Source: Candidatus Zhuqueibacterota bacterium
Lineage (GTDB): Bacteria > Zhuqueibacterota > Zhuqueibacteria > Residuimicrobiales > Krinioviventaceae
Reading direction: 5' to 3'
NCBI GenBank assembly: GCA_016928775.1
Contig: JAFGKD010000078.1
Coordinates: 1-64,000 of the forward strand
Length of the DNA: 64,000 nucleotides
Below the pieces are notes generated by a model. It had not been told where the DNA came from and searched no databases. It was given only the letters and a program-made list of their open reading frames with translations. The position numbers were made by a program, and so were the translations under genes. Of the stretch, positions 26,038-35,249 are shown in pieces. How positions within the stretch are numbered: the first letter of the stretch is position 1; each line of letters starts with the position of its first letter.

Positions 26038-29000
26038 CTAATTGCCGCGAATGGAGATACTGACGTTGATACCGAGTTCTTTGAATTCAGTATCACCAAT
26101 AAGCTTGTTATGCGTTTTACCAATTTCAAAGTAAGCACCACCGCGCACACGATTTGAAAAGCTGTAATCCACGGTGGGTTTGAGAATCCATTTGCTGGTT
26201 TCTGCGGTGACCTCATAGTCACCGCCTTTTTTCTTTTCAGTGATATTATTTCCGAGCGTAAAAGAAAGCGCGATATCAATTGCATTTTGCAGTCGCTTGC
26301 GCCCCAGAAAGGGTATGGGGATACGAAAATCGCCCTTTTTCGAATATTTTGCCGTGAACGTCAAATCCTGGGAACTTGTTCGCGTGCCGGCTTGACCGGA
26401 TGTGAGCGTGATACTCTCTTTGGTTGATGTGTCATATTTTATCGAAAAATCAATGCCGTTTTTCATTTGCAAGTTGATGCCGATCAGCGGGCGGAATTGT
26501 GTATCCTGCTCATCTTTGGTCGTCACCTCCACACCTTTTTCCAGGTTGAAGGTTTGGACTGATTTCCCGGCTCGCCCATGCTCCAGGGAAATGCGCTCGA
26601 ACCAGTCTTTCAGAAATGGCGCTTTTTCAAGACCACTGACCCGCAGATTCCAGGTTGGAAATGGCATGTCGTTCAAAGAGTTTTTGCGATCGGTTTCAGG
26701 AGCCTGTTCGTTGGTGTTCTCTTCTTCAGTGCCCTCTTCAGTACTGCTCGCATTCGTCTTGCGATTACCAAGAAGCATCCAGCTTTCCGAGCGTTGGCCG
26801 GTTGATGTTGTGCTTTGGTTCAAAGAATATGTCTTGTCGTAATTAAAACTCAGCGTCACGTTTCGGCCAACTTTGATGCCTGACGACGCTGCAAAGGTCT
26901 CATTGATGCTTTTAGAATTCCGCATGGTCGACGTACCGCCTCCTTCGGACGGAATTTCCATGGGTACGTCTATGGAATCCGTTAAGCCAATTTGATATGC
27001 CATGCTTGGCAATCCGGTTAGACCATACGTCGTGACATTGTCGCGCGTGGAATATTTTACGTTAAACGGATCGAACACCTCAACAAAGCCGCTGATAATT
27101 CCCATGATTGGGAAGCTTCTGCGAGATTCTTTTTCATCTTTTTTCTCGTCCGTCTGATCCGGAGTTGGCCTTGTAGGTGTCGGTCGCCTCCCTCCCCGAG
27201 CACTGCCACCACGCGATGGTTTGTAAATCGTTTTCATCAAGGTGCTGAGATTTAAATTGCCATTAGCGTTGAATGTTCTACCCTGGGTGGCACTTTTGGC
27301 GCCAATTTTTTGGGTACGGTTATGCGCGTAGCGAAAATTCACATTATAGTTAAAGTTGGTGGTAAACCATGAGAATAACTTGGGATTAAACTTGAGGCCG
27401 GTGTTTTGATCGATATTCGTCAACTCACCAAAATTGCCGCTTTTGAGATAATCAAGCACCAGGCTATCGGGGACATCGCGCATATCGTTTGTATAGTTAC
27501 GACTCATATCCAGAGAGAGGGATTCCAAAAGCTTCATACTGCCGGACAGGCCGCGCGTAATATTAAACGACTTGTTCGGGGTCACCAGGCTGTCCTTCCG
27601 CGTAACCGAAATGCTCTTGTTACGTGTACCGGCGATTTGTGTCGAAAATGATTGCGGCGTGTAGTAAAGTTTAATATCTGAAACTTTGGCCAAAAGTTGC
27701 GATGTGCCAAGCCATTTGAAGGGATGGATGTAATTGTCCCGCCCAAAGGCTATATTCCAGCTTAAATTACCGGACTGGGATATTGAAGAATTTTCTGAAA
27801 CGCGTGAATTGCTGGCGAATGTCTCGTTTTGACTGTAGCTGGCTTTAAAAGGAGACAATACGTTTTTGACTAAAAAGTTTTGTGATCTTGTATTAAAGCC
27901 AAAAGAAACACTCATCCCTTTTTTTTCATTGAAATTTTTTATCTCCTCTTCAATATCCCGGCCCTTTTTCTTTTCTCTGTCCAGGAAATCTCTGGTGACT
28001 TCAATATCCGAGCCCGGCAGATATTTCGGCATGGACTCGCTGGTCGAATAGTTAAAGGATACCGGGATTGATAATCCCAGCTTGGACGGTAAAAATTTAT
28101 CTACAGAGACGTTCGCCCCAAAGTTACCGCTGAACTGGTTATCTCCGGTGCCAAAGCGCTCACCTACATTGTGGAAATCCGCATCTTTTTGATTGATTTC
28201 ACCATTGAATCGAATGAGGTCTGCCCAGGCAAAATCGAGGCGGGCACGCATGGCAATACCTTTATCCTTTTTGATATTGGAGAGGCGCAATTCGTTCATC
28301 CACACTTCACCGGTGAAGGTTTGTATGGGATGCTTGTTGACGATGCCGGCTTCCAATATTTTAATATTTCGAAGCGCCGGTTTACCGCGAACTATCCATA
28401 TCGTCCCGGGCGGTGTTCCTTCCGGATGCTCCTTAATATGCCACTCGACGTTGGCAGAGTCAATAATTGCTTCCACGCTTTCCTTGACCTGCGACATTGC
28501 GATCAAGTCAATTTCGATATTATTGCCGTGCCAACCCTGATAAACAGGCTGACGAACCTCATAATAATTGCTCTCATCGGCACCAAACCGGAAAAAGTAC
28601 TCGATATAGCTCGTATCCTCCTGAATATGCGTCGCCGAAGGATCTTTACCATAAACAAACATTTTTAAGGTTTTATAGTTGATATAATCCTGCGGATCAT
28701 AGAACGTCTTTTGCGCCTTGGCATTATAGTTTGGGAGCAGTTGATTCAATCGCAAAACCAGAGCCTGTTCTTTGGCGACAACGCGGGTGATACGGTCAAC
28801 TTCGCCCTCCACACCCGGAGGTGGTCTGTAGTCCGGATTGTCATGCGTATTGACAACGGATAAAATAAAAGTTTCATCATCTTTTGTATAGTCGTCCGGA
28901 CTTTCGGGGGGCGCTACACCTTGTTCTTTCCAATCGCTCCCGACCAGATTGATTTCTGCGACCCAGACTTGATGTGGATTCTCCATGGTAGCTGGCCCCA

Positions 29001-32000
29001 TCCCGTCAAACCAGACGCGAATATACTCAACTAAAGAAAGATCAGGGCTACCGATTGTTTCAACAAATTCATTGAGTGGAATCTGATACAATCGCCAGCC
29101 ATAGTCTTTGCCGGCATCCTCGCCCTCCGCGACAATACTTTCACCAATGACGTATTTTTCATAATCCGGGTGGTTGTGGTTCAAATTGATGGCGTAGTGA
29201 AAATAATCGTTGCGCAGATCAACGTCACCGTTGCCGTTCATGTCTTCACTGTCCGGAATACGCCCGCCGGAATCATTCTCGTTGCCTTCCGTACCGTTTA
29301 CATAATTATGCGTTTCATTCGGATTTGTTGGTTCGTATCTCCAGTCATCGTCACTGTAGGGTTCGCCCGCATCCTTTTGCCCGTTACCGTTGATATCCCA
29401 AAAGTCACCACCCGCAGCAATGGCCGTGGGATCCTGGTTTGACATGCCGTCAAGCCCAATGTCCTCTCCGTCATCCAGGAGGCCATTACGAATCTGATTC
29501 CTCATCTGGTCTTCAGTATCAAACAACTGGTTTGGAATGATATCCTCAGAAACCTGGCCGAGATCAATGTGCATGGTTGCGGTTATATTGGGATCATTAT
29601 TCACCCAAATTTCAATATATTTCGCTTCCGTTTGGTTGCTGTATCCGGAGGACAGAGCCCTTTGAATACCATACCATGAGTCTTCCGGTCTGGCACTTGC
29701 CCCGGACGGCACAAATTTCATTTTCAAAATATTGGTGGTTTGGGCGACATTCGAATTGACATCTCGATTTGGCCAAATCCATTTGATCGGATATTGACTG
29801 TACGGATTAAAAAACACCATCCAGCCGCGATCGGACAAATCGGTATAGTTCCTGGTTGGATATTTTGCCAGCGGCGGTGAGCTGTGCTGCCATCCACGTC
29901 GAATGATGGGCAAAGGTGTGATCCGTTTCGAGGCTTCAAAATCATCAATATAGGCAACACCTTCGTTGTCACCGGTACTCTCGTTGTTGCGGGTATTTGG
30001 ATTCGGAATAATTTGTGCGATTTCACCTTCAAATTTAATAGTGGATTGCTGGCGAGTGTCAACAAACGGCAGAAAATTAGCCATCTTGGTCAAGAAAAAA
30101 GGTTTGGCGCTGAGCGAGGTATTGACATCCCATATCATATTGCGCATCGGACCTTTGCCAACGCGAATTTTTTGGTCGAGGGTGGATTCATTGAGATACA
30201 TGAATGTAGCGCCGATGAAGCTATCGTCCCACAAACCATATTCGGCGCGCGCCCCCATCACGGTTTTTTTGTCGATCTGAAAGAGTTGGTTGCTTTCATA
30301 ACTGATTTCGAGGTTCGCATTTGCTGCAAGCGCTTGTTCGTTCAAAATGACCAGACGTCCAAACATATAATCTATTGTATAATCAACACCGCGGGTCAAG
30401 GTGCGGCCATTCAGCGCCACCTCTTCGGAGCCCTCGATAACATTCATGCCCAGGCTGTATTCGGCACTCTTGTTTTGTGATTTGACCTCAATGATAAATT
30501 TGGCTTCCTTGTCTTTGGCGCTCTGGACGGTGGTGTCATAAATGGAGGGCGCCAATTTATTTTGATTCGGATCGCTGGATGCTAACAGAGAGTGTAAATG
30601 TTTAAACCTGATAGAATCCGGGTCAAATGGGCGCAATTGGGGGAAAAAAACCTCTCCCAACGCATAATTAATAATCCAGGGATTATTGTCTATGACATTG
30701 TCCGGCGTTGGCGCACCGCTCTCGTCGCTGTTGTCAAAACCAAACGCTTTCAGCCAGGTTAATTTATTGCCGTTTTTATCGGTCACCGTTTCCTGCGGAT
30801 CGCCGGAGGGCGGCTTGTAATAAATGCGGAATTCAAATCCCTCTTTTGCGATATTTCGACCACCTAATGCGTACACATTTTTCCATTCCAAAGGCCAGCT
30901 CGGATCAGAGGGACGCGGCTCCTTGGTCTTCAGCATGCGCAGAAAAATGACCTTGTCGACTGTATTATCATAGTTGATCATTCCCCGTTTACGTCCGGTA
31001 CTATCCTCATAAGCAACAGCCAACACCTCGCCGTCCTGTAATGCCGTATTGAGCCGGATATAGCCCATCTGATCGTGCACAAAATATTCGTCTTTTTCGA
31101 GTCGTACAAAATAACCCCGATATAGTGTCACATTGTCGATATTGGTCGTGTCATTATTCGGCGGCGCCGTGACAATGAGCGTGTTGCTGTCAGCAGGATC
31201 AGGGACAAAGGCAAATCCACGAATGGACTCGGCATATTGCTGTTGATAATTCGCGGCGGACTTGTACACTTCGATTCTCTGCAGCCATCGATTAACGGGA
31301 ACAATGGGATTGCCAGTATCGGGATCGCGGTCGATATACTGCTTGCGGTAAAACTCGTCCAGGAAAAAATAGACGCCTCTTTTATAGCGAGTGATATCGA
31401 GCTCTTTGGTTTCATCCGAGGCGCCGCCTTTGAGGGACAGCTTCTTTTTCTCACCCTTTTCCTGACTGGCCAGAGCCACCAGTTTCAGATTGCCAATTTG
31501 CGCCGATGTTTTAATGCCGAAAAGACCGGCGCTCTTGACTCCCGAGGTGACAAATCGTGTTCCGGGCAATTCAAGGGAAATATTTCCCGCCTGAATCGTT
31601 TGGATGATTTCATCTTCATAACCCTTGTATTCGAGATTGATATTGTTATCAAAATCGAACGTCCGCTCCGAATCCTGATCCACCTTGATGGTTACTTTTT
31701 CACCAACATGGCCGGACACATTAAATCGTTGGGTTTGCTCCATTTTAAAGGTATTATCCGAGCCACGATTGATCGCCGATTTGACCTGGTCGCGTTTCTC
31801 GTTGCGGAATCCACCTTTAATATTGATTTCACCGGAGACATCTAATCCAACAGTACCGCCGCCAAATATTTTTTGGAAAGCTTTGCTTTTGATTTCCACG
31901 GGTATGTCGATGCGGATGGCACCACCGCTGCTGCTTTGGGAGTATTTATCACCCAACTGGCTGACTGTTGTCTGGACGAACTTTTCGCGCATGTAATTGC

Positions 32001-32370
32001 GCCGACGTGTTTCGACGTATTCGTAGAGGCTGATATAGCGCGGCACACGATAGTGCACCTCGCCAATTTTTTCCGTAAAATTGATATTTTGACCCGTTGA
32101 ATCAATTTCCACGGTTCTCTTGAGACCAGGCACACGACTCTCGACCATGGATGAACGCACGCCGTCTTTATGGAATCCCAAAAAAGTGGGCTTGTCCTCC
32201 AGGCTAACTCGCGGGTCCGCATCGCGTGCCTCAACCCGCATACCAATATAGTCAGGGATGGCCGTACTGCTCCCCTTCTCCTCTTGCGCATGCAGCGGCA
32301 GGAGGAAACAATAAAGCATAGCAACAACGGCTATACGAGAAGAGAGTATATGTCGTGAAATATGAGCCAT
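26038..32370 (-). CDS. sprA: SprA (Sov), outer-membrane translocon of the type IX secretion system
   Basis: A 2110-residue protein matching SprA/Sov, the giant 36-strand barrel through which type IX cargo crosses the outer membrane. The signal peptide ends LHA|QEEKG. Family regions seen in order are RRRNYMREKFVQTTVSQLGDKY near 105, the beta-rich N-terminal part with QIIQ-like and LPGTRFVTSGVKSAGLFGIKT near 275, and IDDFEASKRITPLPIIRRGWQ near 810. These are followed by RVWFDGMGP, WVAEINLVGSDWKE, EVWMNELRLSNI near 1360, and a long barrel of repeated strands to the end. Length is close to Bacteroidota SprA (about 2400). It heads a tight minus-strand operon with the cyclase-like gene, prmA and the DUF4390-like gene. 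No clear ribosome-binding site precedes its ATG; the stop of a small ORF lies 6 bases upstream, so translational coupling is possible. Confidence 0.95.
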   Translation of the reverse strand: MAHISRHILSSRIAVVAMLYCFLLPLHAQEEKGSSTAIPDYIGMRVEARDADPRVSLEDKPTFLGFHKDGVRSSMVESRVPGLKRTVEIDSTGQNINFTEKIGEVHYRVPRYISLYEYVETRRRNYMREKFVQTTVSQLGDKYSQSSSGGAIRIDIPVEIKSKAFQKIFGGGTVGLDVSGEINIKGGFRNEKRDQVKSAINRGSDNTFKMEQTQRFNVSGHVGEKVTIKVDQDSERTFDFDNNINLEYKGYEDEIIQTIQAGNISLELPGTRFVTSGVKSAGLFGIKTSAQIGNLKLVALASQEKGEKKKLSLKGGASDETKELDITRYKRGVYFFLDEFYRKQYIDRDPDTGNPIVPVNRWLQRIEVYKSAANYQQQYAESIRGFAFVPDPADSNTLIVTAPPNNDTTNIDNVTLYRGYFVRLEKDEYFVHDQMGYIRLNTALQDGEVLAVAYEDSTGRKRGMINYDNTVDKVIFLRMLKTKEPRPSDPSWPLEWKNVYALGGRNIAKEGFEFRIYYKPPSGDPQETVTDKNGNKLTWLKAFGFDNSDESGAPTPDNVIDNNPWIINYALGEVFFPQLRPFDPDSIRFKHLHSLLASSDPNQNKLAPSIYDTTVQSAKDKEAKFIIEVKSQNKSAEYSLGMNVIEGSEEVALNGRTLTRGVDYTIDYMFGRLVILNEQALAANANLEISYESNQLFQIDKKTVMGARAEYGLWDDSFIGATFMYLNESTLDQKIRVGKGPMRNMIWDVNTSLSAKPFFLTKMANFLPFVDTRQQSTIKFEGEIAQIIPNPNTRNNESTGDNEGVAYIDDFEASKRITPLPIIRRGWQHSSPPLAKYPTRNYTDLSDRGWMVFFNPYSQYPIKWIWPNRDVNSNVAQTTNILKMKFVPSGASARPEDSWYGIQRALSSGYSNQTEAKYIEIWVNNDPNITATMHIDLGQVSEDIIPNQLFDTEDQMRNQIRNGLLDDGEDIGLDGMSNQDPTAIAAGGDFWDINGNGQKDAGEPYSDDDWRYEPTNPNETHNYVNGTEGNENDSGGRIPDSEDMNGNGDVDLRNDYFHYAINLNHNHPDYEKYVIGESIVAEGEDAGKDYGWRLYQIPLNEFVETIGSPDLSLVEYIRVWFDGMGPATMENPHQVWVAEINLVGSDWKEQGVAPPESPDDYTKDDETFILSVVNTHDNPDYRPPPGVEGEVDRITRVVAKEQALVLRLNQLLPNYNAKAQKTFYDPQDYINYKTLKMFVYGKDPSATHIQEDTSYIEYFFRFGADESNYYEVRQPVYQGWHGNNIEIDLIAMSQVKESVEAIIDSANVEWHIKEHPEGTPPGTIWIVRGKPALRNIKILEAGIVNKHPIQTFTGEVWMNELRLSNIKKDKGIAMRARLDFAWADLIRFNGEINQKDADFHNVGERFGTGDNQFSGNFGANVSVDKFLPSKLGLSIPVSFNYSTSESMPKYLPGSDIEVTRDFLDREKKKGRDIEEEIKNFNEKKGMSVSFGFNTRSQNFLVKNVLSPFKASYSQNETFASNSRVSENSSISQSGNLSWNIAFGRDNYIHPFKWLGTSQLLAKVSDIKLYYTPQSFSTQIAGTRNKSISVTRKDSLVTPNKSFNITRGLSGSMKLLESLSLDMSRNYTNDMRDVPDSLVLDYLKSGNFGELTNIDQNTGLKFNPKLFSWFTTNFNYNVNFRYAHNRTQKIGAKSATQGRTFNANGNLNLSTLMKTIYKPSRGGSARGGRRPTPTRPTPDQTDEKKDEKESRRSFPIMGIISGFVEVFDPFNVKYSTRDNVTTYGLTGLPSMAYQIGLTDSIDVPMEIPSEGGGTSTMRNSKSINETFAASSGIKVGRNVTLSFNYDKTYSLNQSTTSTGQRSESWMLLGNRKTNASSTEEGTEEENTNEQAPETDRKNSLNDMPFPTWNLRVSGLEKAPFLKDWFERISLEHGRAGKSVQTFNLEKGVEVTTKDEQDTQFRPLIGINLQMKNGIDFSIKYDTSTKESITLTSGQAGTRTSSQDLTFTAKYSKKGDFRIPIPFLGRKRLQNAIDIALSFTLGNNITEKKKGGDYEVTAETSKWILKPTVDYSFSNRVRGGAYFEIGKTHNKLIGDTEFKELGINVSISIRGN

Positions 32371-32376
32371 CGAGAC

Positions 32377-32511
32377 TTAGTAGCTGATCTTCCTTTCTCT
32401 CATTGCACATAAACAGTCGTTATCTGCAACACACGCATTCGTATCAATAAAACTCTCGATAGGCTCCTCCGGAAGTTTGGTGATTTGGGTGTGCAACACC
32501 GGTGCTTTCAT
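32377..32511 (-). CDS. Candidate 44-residue ORF directly upstream of sprA
   Basis: ATG at 32511, TAA at 32379-32377, six bases before the sprA ATG and on the same strand. The product starts MKAPVLHTQITKLPEEPIES and has a Cys-bearing tail (Cys27, Cys33, Cys35) ending in RERKISY. No signal peptide or membrane helix. No good ribosome-binding site precedes it. It could be a leader peptide coupling to sprA, a small protein, or a chance ORF; coding status is unproven. Confidence 0.3.
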   Translation of the reverse strand: MKAPVLHTQITKLPEEPIESFIDTNACVADNDCLCAMRERKISY

Positions 32512-32770
32512 TGGTGCAATGGAAGCGAAAATTTTAATTTAGTAAAAACGAAAAAAAATTCAATAGAAACATAAATGCTTGTTTAAAAAAGCAATTGGAA
32601 GTGCTGGGACAAATATTTATATTTATTCGCTCTACTGAATTTAAAAGTTCCAAATTTCTTTATCAGGCTGAAATTAATTCGGTCATCAGAGCAATAGTGT
32701 TGTCTCTATATAAAACATCTTGCTTTAGTTAAAAGCTCAACAGGATTAAAAGTTTCCAAGAAATGCAAAT
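32512..32770. promoter_or_regulatory. AT-rich divergent region between sprA unit and lptFG
   Basis: About 260 bases without a supported gene between the sprA-side ORF and lptF. It is markedly AT-rich (for example 32521-32600 and 32611-32660) and must contain the promoters for both the secretion operon and lptFG. Several TATA-like stretches exist (ATATTTATATTTAT near 32613), but I could not fix a promoter with confidence. Confidence 0.35.
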
Positions 32771-34168
32771 ATGTTTATTCTCTGGCGATACATTATAAAA
32801 GAACACATTGGCCCCTTTCTGTTTGGGCTTTCCATCATCACACTTGTTTTTCTTCTCAATATCATTTTTCGGGAATTAGGCCGAATTCTGAGCCGCGGTC
32901 TTGGCATCACCATCATCGCTGAATTCTTTTTCCTGAACCTGGCCTGGATCATCGCATTGGCTGTTCCGATGGCTGTATTGATTGCGACGCTCATGGCTTT
33001 TGGCCGTCTCTCCGGCGATGGCGAAATCACCGCAATGAAAGCCGGCGGCGTGAGCGTCTTGAATATTATGACGCCGGTTTTTCTTGCGTCCGTTATCATG
33101 GCCTTCTTTTTGGTCTGGTTTAACAATAATGTCCTACCTGATGCAAACTATCGCACCAAACTGTTGACCGCCGATATATTTCGCAAGCGTCCGACACTCA
33201 ATATCGAACCTGGTGTCATGTACAATGATATCGACGATTACAGCATCCTTGTACAAGAAATAGTGGAGAAATCTGATACCTCATACGTAAAAAATATTGA
33301 TATTGAAGACAAGAGCGATCCCGGCACAAGTACGTTTATTCATGCCAAACGTGGTAAAATCTTTTTGGACCAAATGAGCGGTATGCTCTATCTTATTTTA
33401 TTTGACGGCTATATGCACGAACTTGATTTGGACAAGATGGAACAGTATAGTACAATTGACTTTCCTCGACAAACCGTATCAATTTCTGTGCCCGATATGG
33501 TGCTCACTCGCACCGAAGAAGGATATCGGGGCGACCGTGAAAAAAGTTCAAGCATGATGTTGGCCGAAGTCAATGCGAACAAAATCGATATAACTGACAG
33601 ACGTCTGCGTGCCGGAAAACTTGTTCGCGACTATTTTCTTAAATACTTGCCCGAGGACGACAGGTGCGCCACGTCACAGAAACGCTCAACATTCATCTCG
33701 GGCAAGAATGCCAATCAGAATATTTATGAATTTGAACGGATTCGATCCGACAATATCCGCCTTTTAAATCAGCTAAAGAGCGAATTGTCATCCATGAAAG
33801 CGCTGGATCGAGAAAATTGGCGTCTATTGGTTGAAATTCATAAAAAATATTCGATTCCGTTTGCTTGTATTGTTTTTATTCTCATAGGTGCTCCGCTTGG
33901 TATCATGGCCAGACGCGGCAGTCTCGCTGTTGCTGGCGGGATCGCATTTGCCTTTTTTCTGCTTTATTGGGCGAGTCTCATTGGCGGCGAAGAGCTGGCA
34001 GACAATCAATACATCACGCCTTTTTGGGCCATGTGGCTGGCCAATATACTGTGCGGCGCCGGTGGCATCTATCTTATTTTTCATTCCATACACGAGGCGA
34101 CCTTTATACATTGGGATCGTCTAAATGATTTGATCAAGATATTCTTGTTCCGGAGAAAACTGACATAA
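32771..34168 (+). CDS. lptF: LptF/LptG-family LPS-export permease (first of pair)
   Basis: A 465-residue YjgP/YjgQ-family permease, one of two transmembrane subunits of the LptB2FG transporter that extracts LPS from the inner membrane. The N-terminus FILWRYIIKEHIGPFLFGLSIIT and the helix pair with AVPMAVLIATLMAFGRLSGDGEITAMKAGG are the family hallmarks. The periplasmic beta-jellyroll covers about 130-260. A roughly 90-residue charged helical stretch (about 260-345) then makes the protein longer than the 366-residue Escherichia LptF. Three C-terminal helices follow (IGAPLGIMARRGSLAVAGGIAFAFFLLYW). lptG starts two bases after the stop. Which of the two is F or G is assigned by order only. Confidence 0.9.
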   Translation: MFILWRYIIKEHIGPFLFGLSIITLVFLLNIIFRELGRILSRGLGITIIAEFFFLNLAWIIALAVPMAVLIATLMAFGRLSGDGEITAMKAGGVSVLNIMTPVFLASVIMAFFLVWFNNNVLPDANYRTKLLTADIFRKRPTLNIEPGVMYNDIDDYSILVQEIVEKSDTSYVKNIDIEDKSDPGTSTFIHAKRGKIFLDQMSGMLYLILFDGYMHELDLDKMEQYSTIDFPRQTVSISVPDMVLTRTEEGYRGDREKSSSMMLAEVNANKIDITDRRLRAGKLVRDYFLKYLPEDDRCATSQKRSTFISGKNANQNIYEFERIRSDNIRLLNQLKSELSSMKALDRENWRLLVEIHKKYSIPFACIVFILIGAPLGIMARRGSLAVAGGIAFAFFLLYWASLIGGEELADNQYITPFWAMWLANILCGAGGIYLIFHSIHEATFIHWDRLNDLIKIFLFRRKLT

Positions 34169-34169
34169 T

Positions 34170-35243
34170 ATGCCAATTCTCAATCGATATATATCTCTCA
34201 AGTTTACCCACATATTGATTTTCGCCATTTTGGGATTCATCTCTATCTTTATTATTGTTGACCTCATTGAAAATCTTGATACCTTTATCAATAATGAGTA
34301 TCCGACAAAAATTGTCATCGAATTCTATTTGAACTATATACCGTTTATCCTCGTACTGATTTTGCCCGTCGCCATGCTTATCTCCGCCTTGTTCAGCATC
34401 GGCAATATGGCGCGCCAGAATGAGATCATGGCCATGAAGGCTGCGGGTATCTCTTTGTATCGTATCTTTACACCACTCTTTCTCATTTCGATTTTGGTCA
34501 GTTTTTTAGCAATGGGCATTGCCAACTATCTGGTGCCGCGTGCGACTGAACGGCAAACCGACTTGCGCGAGCAGTATGAAGAAAGGCGTCCCAGAAAAGA
34601 GCGACTCGATAACGTCTATATTCGGGATGAAAACGATCGGCGGATCAGCATGCGCTATTATAATGTGCACAGCCATGTCGGCAACACAGTCAGTATTCGA
34701 AAGTTTACGGACGATTACCTGCAAAGCCGGATTGATGCCAAAAAAATAACCTGGCAAGACAGCGTATGGTTGTTAGAGAACGGCTATGAAAGAATCTTTA
34801 CCGAGGAAGGCGAAACGGCAATCCCGTTTGAACGTCGAATTTTCAAGAGCTCAACGCTGCTGCCGGTAAATATTGCCAAACAACTCAAAATTCCGGAAGA
34901 GATGTCGTATGCTGAATTAAAAGATTTTATTCGTGAGGTTGAGCGTAACGGGGCGGATCCAGATCGCTGGCGCGTTGATCTTTATCTGAAAATAGCCTTG
35001 CCATTCGCCAATTTTATCATTGTCCTTTTTGGCTCGCCGCTCTCCTCGTCACAAACGCGTCGAAGCGGAACCGCCAAAGGATTTGGCATCAGTCTGGCCG
35101 TGACGTTTTTTTATTTCGGCATTTTAAAAACAACCCAGGCAATGGGCCATAATGGCAAGATTTCACCGATGCTGGCAGCGTGGTTTGCGAACATTGTTTT
35201 TGGCGTTGTTGGTATCATCGTGCTGCTGCGGGCAAGAAAATAG
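34170..35243 (+). CDS. lptG: LptF/LptG-family LPS-export permease (second of pair)
   Basis: A 357-residue partner of the preceding permease with the same fold and normal length. It has an N-terminal helix (ILNRYISLKFTHILIFAILGFISIFIIVDLIENLD), then PFILVLILPVAMLISALFSIGNMARQNEIMAMKAAGISLYRI. The periplasmic domain covers about 130-260, and the C-terminal helices carry FGSPLSSSQTRRSGTAKGFGISLAVTFFYF. It is translated right after lptF and ends 6 bases from the stop of the convergent TonB-like gene. With LptD further along the window, it shows the cell builds an LPS-type outer membrane. Confidence 0.92.
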   Translation: MPILNRYISLKFTHILIFAILGFISIFIIVDLIENLDTFINNEYPTKIVIEFYLNYIPFILVLILPVAMLISALFSIGNMARQNEIMAMKAAGISLYRIFTPLFLISILVSFLAMGIANYLVPRATERQTDLREQYEERRPRKERLDNVYIRDENDRRISMRYYNVHSHVGNTVSIRKFTDDYLQSRIDAKKITWQDSVWLLENGYERIFTEEGETAIPFERRIFKSSTLLPVNIAKQLKIPEEMSYAELKDFIREVERNGADPDRWRVDLYLKIALPFANFIIVLFGSPLSSSQTRRSGTAKGFGISLAVTFFYFGILKTTQAMGHNGKISPMLAAWFANIVFGVVGIIVLLRARK

Positions 35244-35249
35244 TCAGCA

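Noticed and set aside
26028..26285. Extended N-terminus for the M28/cyclase-like protein
   Set aside because: The extra 86 codons overlap the end of sprA in another frame and would bury the lipoprotein signal at 26027.
29884..31845. Long plus-strand frames (198 and 202 codons) within sprA
   Set aside because: Antisense shadows of sprA, no ribosome-binding sites, no recognisable domains.
32371..32770. Riboswitch or structured RNA upstream of sprA/lptF
   Set aside because: Only short GGTG/CACC complementarity near 32490-32520; no known riboswitch core was recognised.
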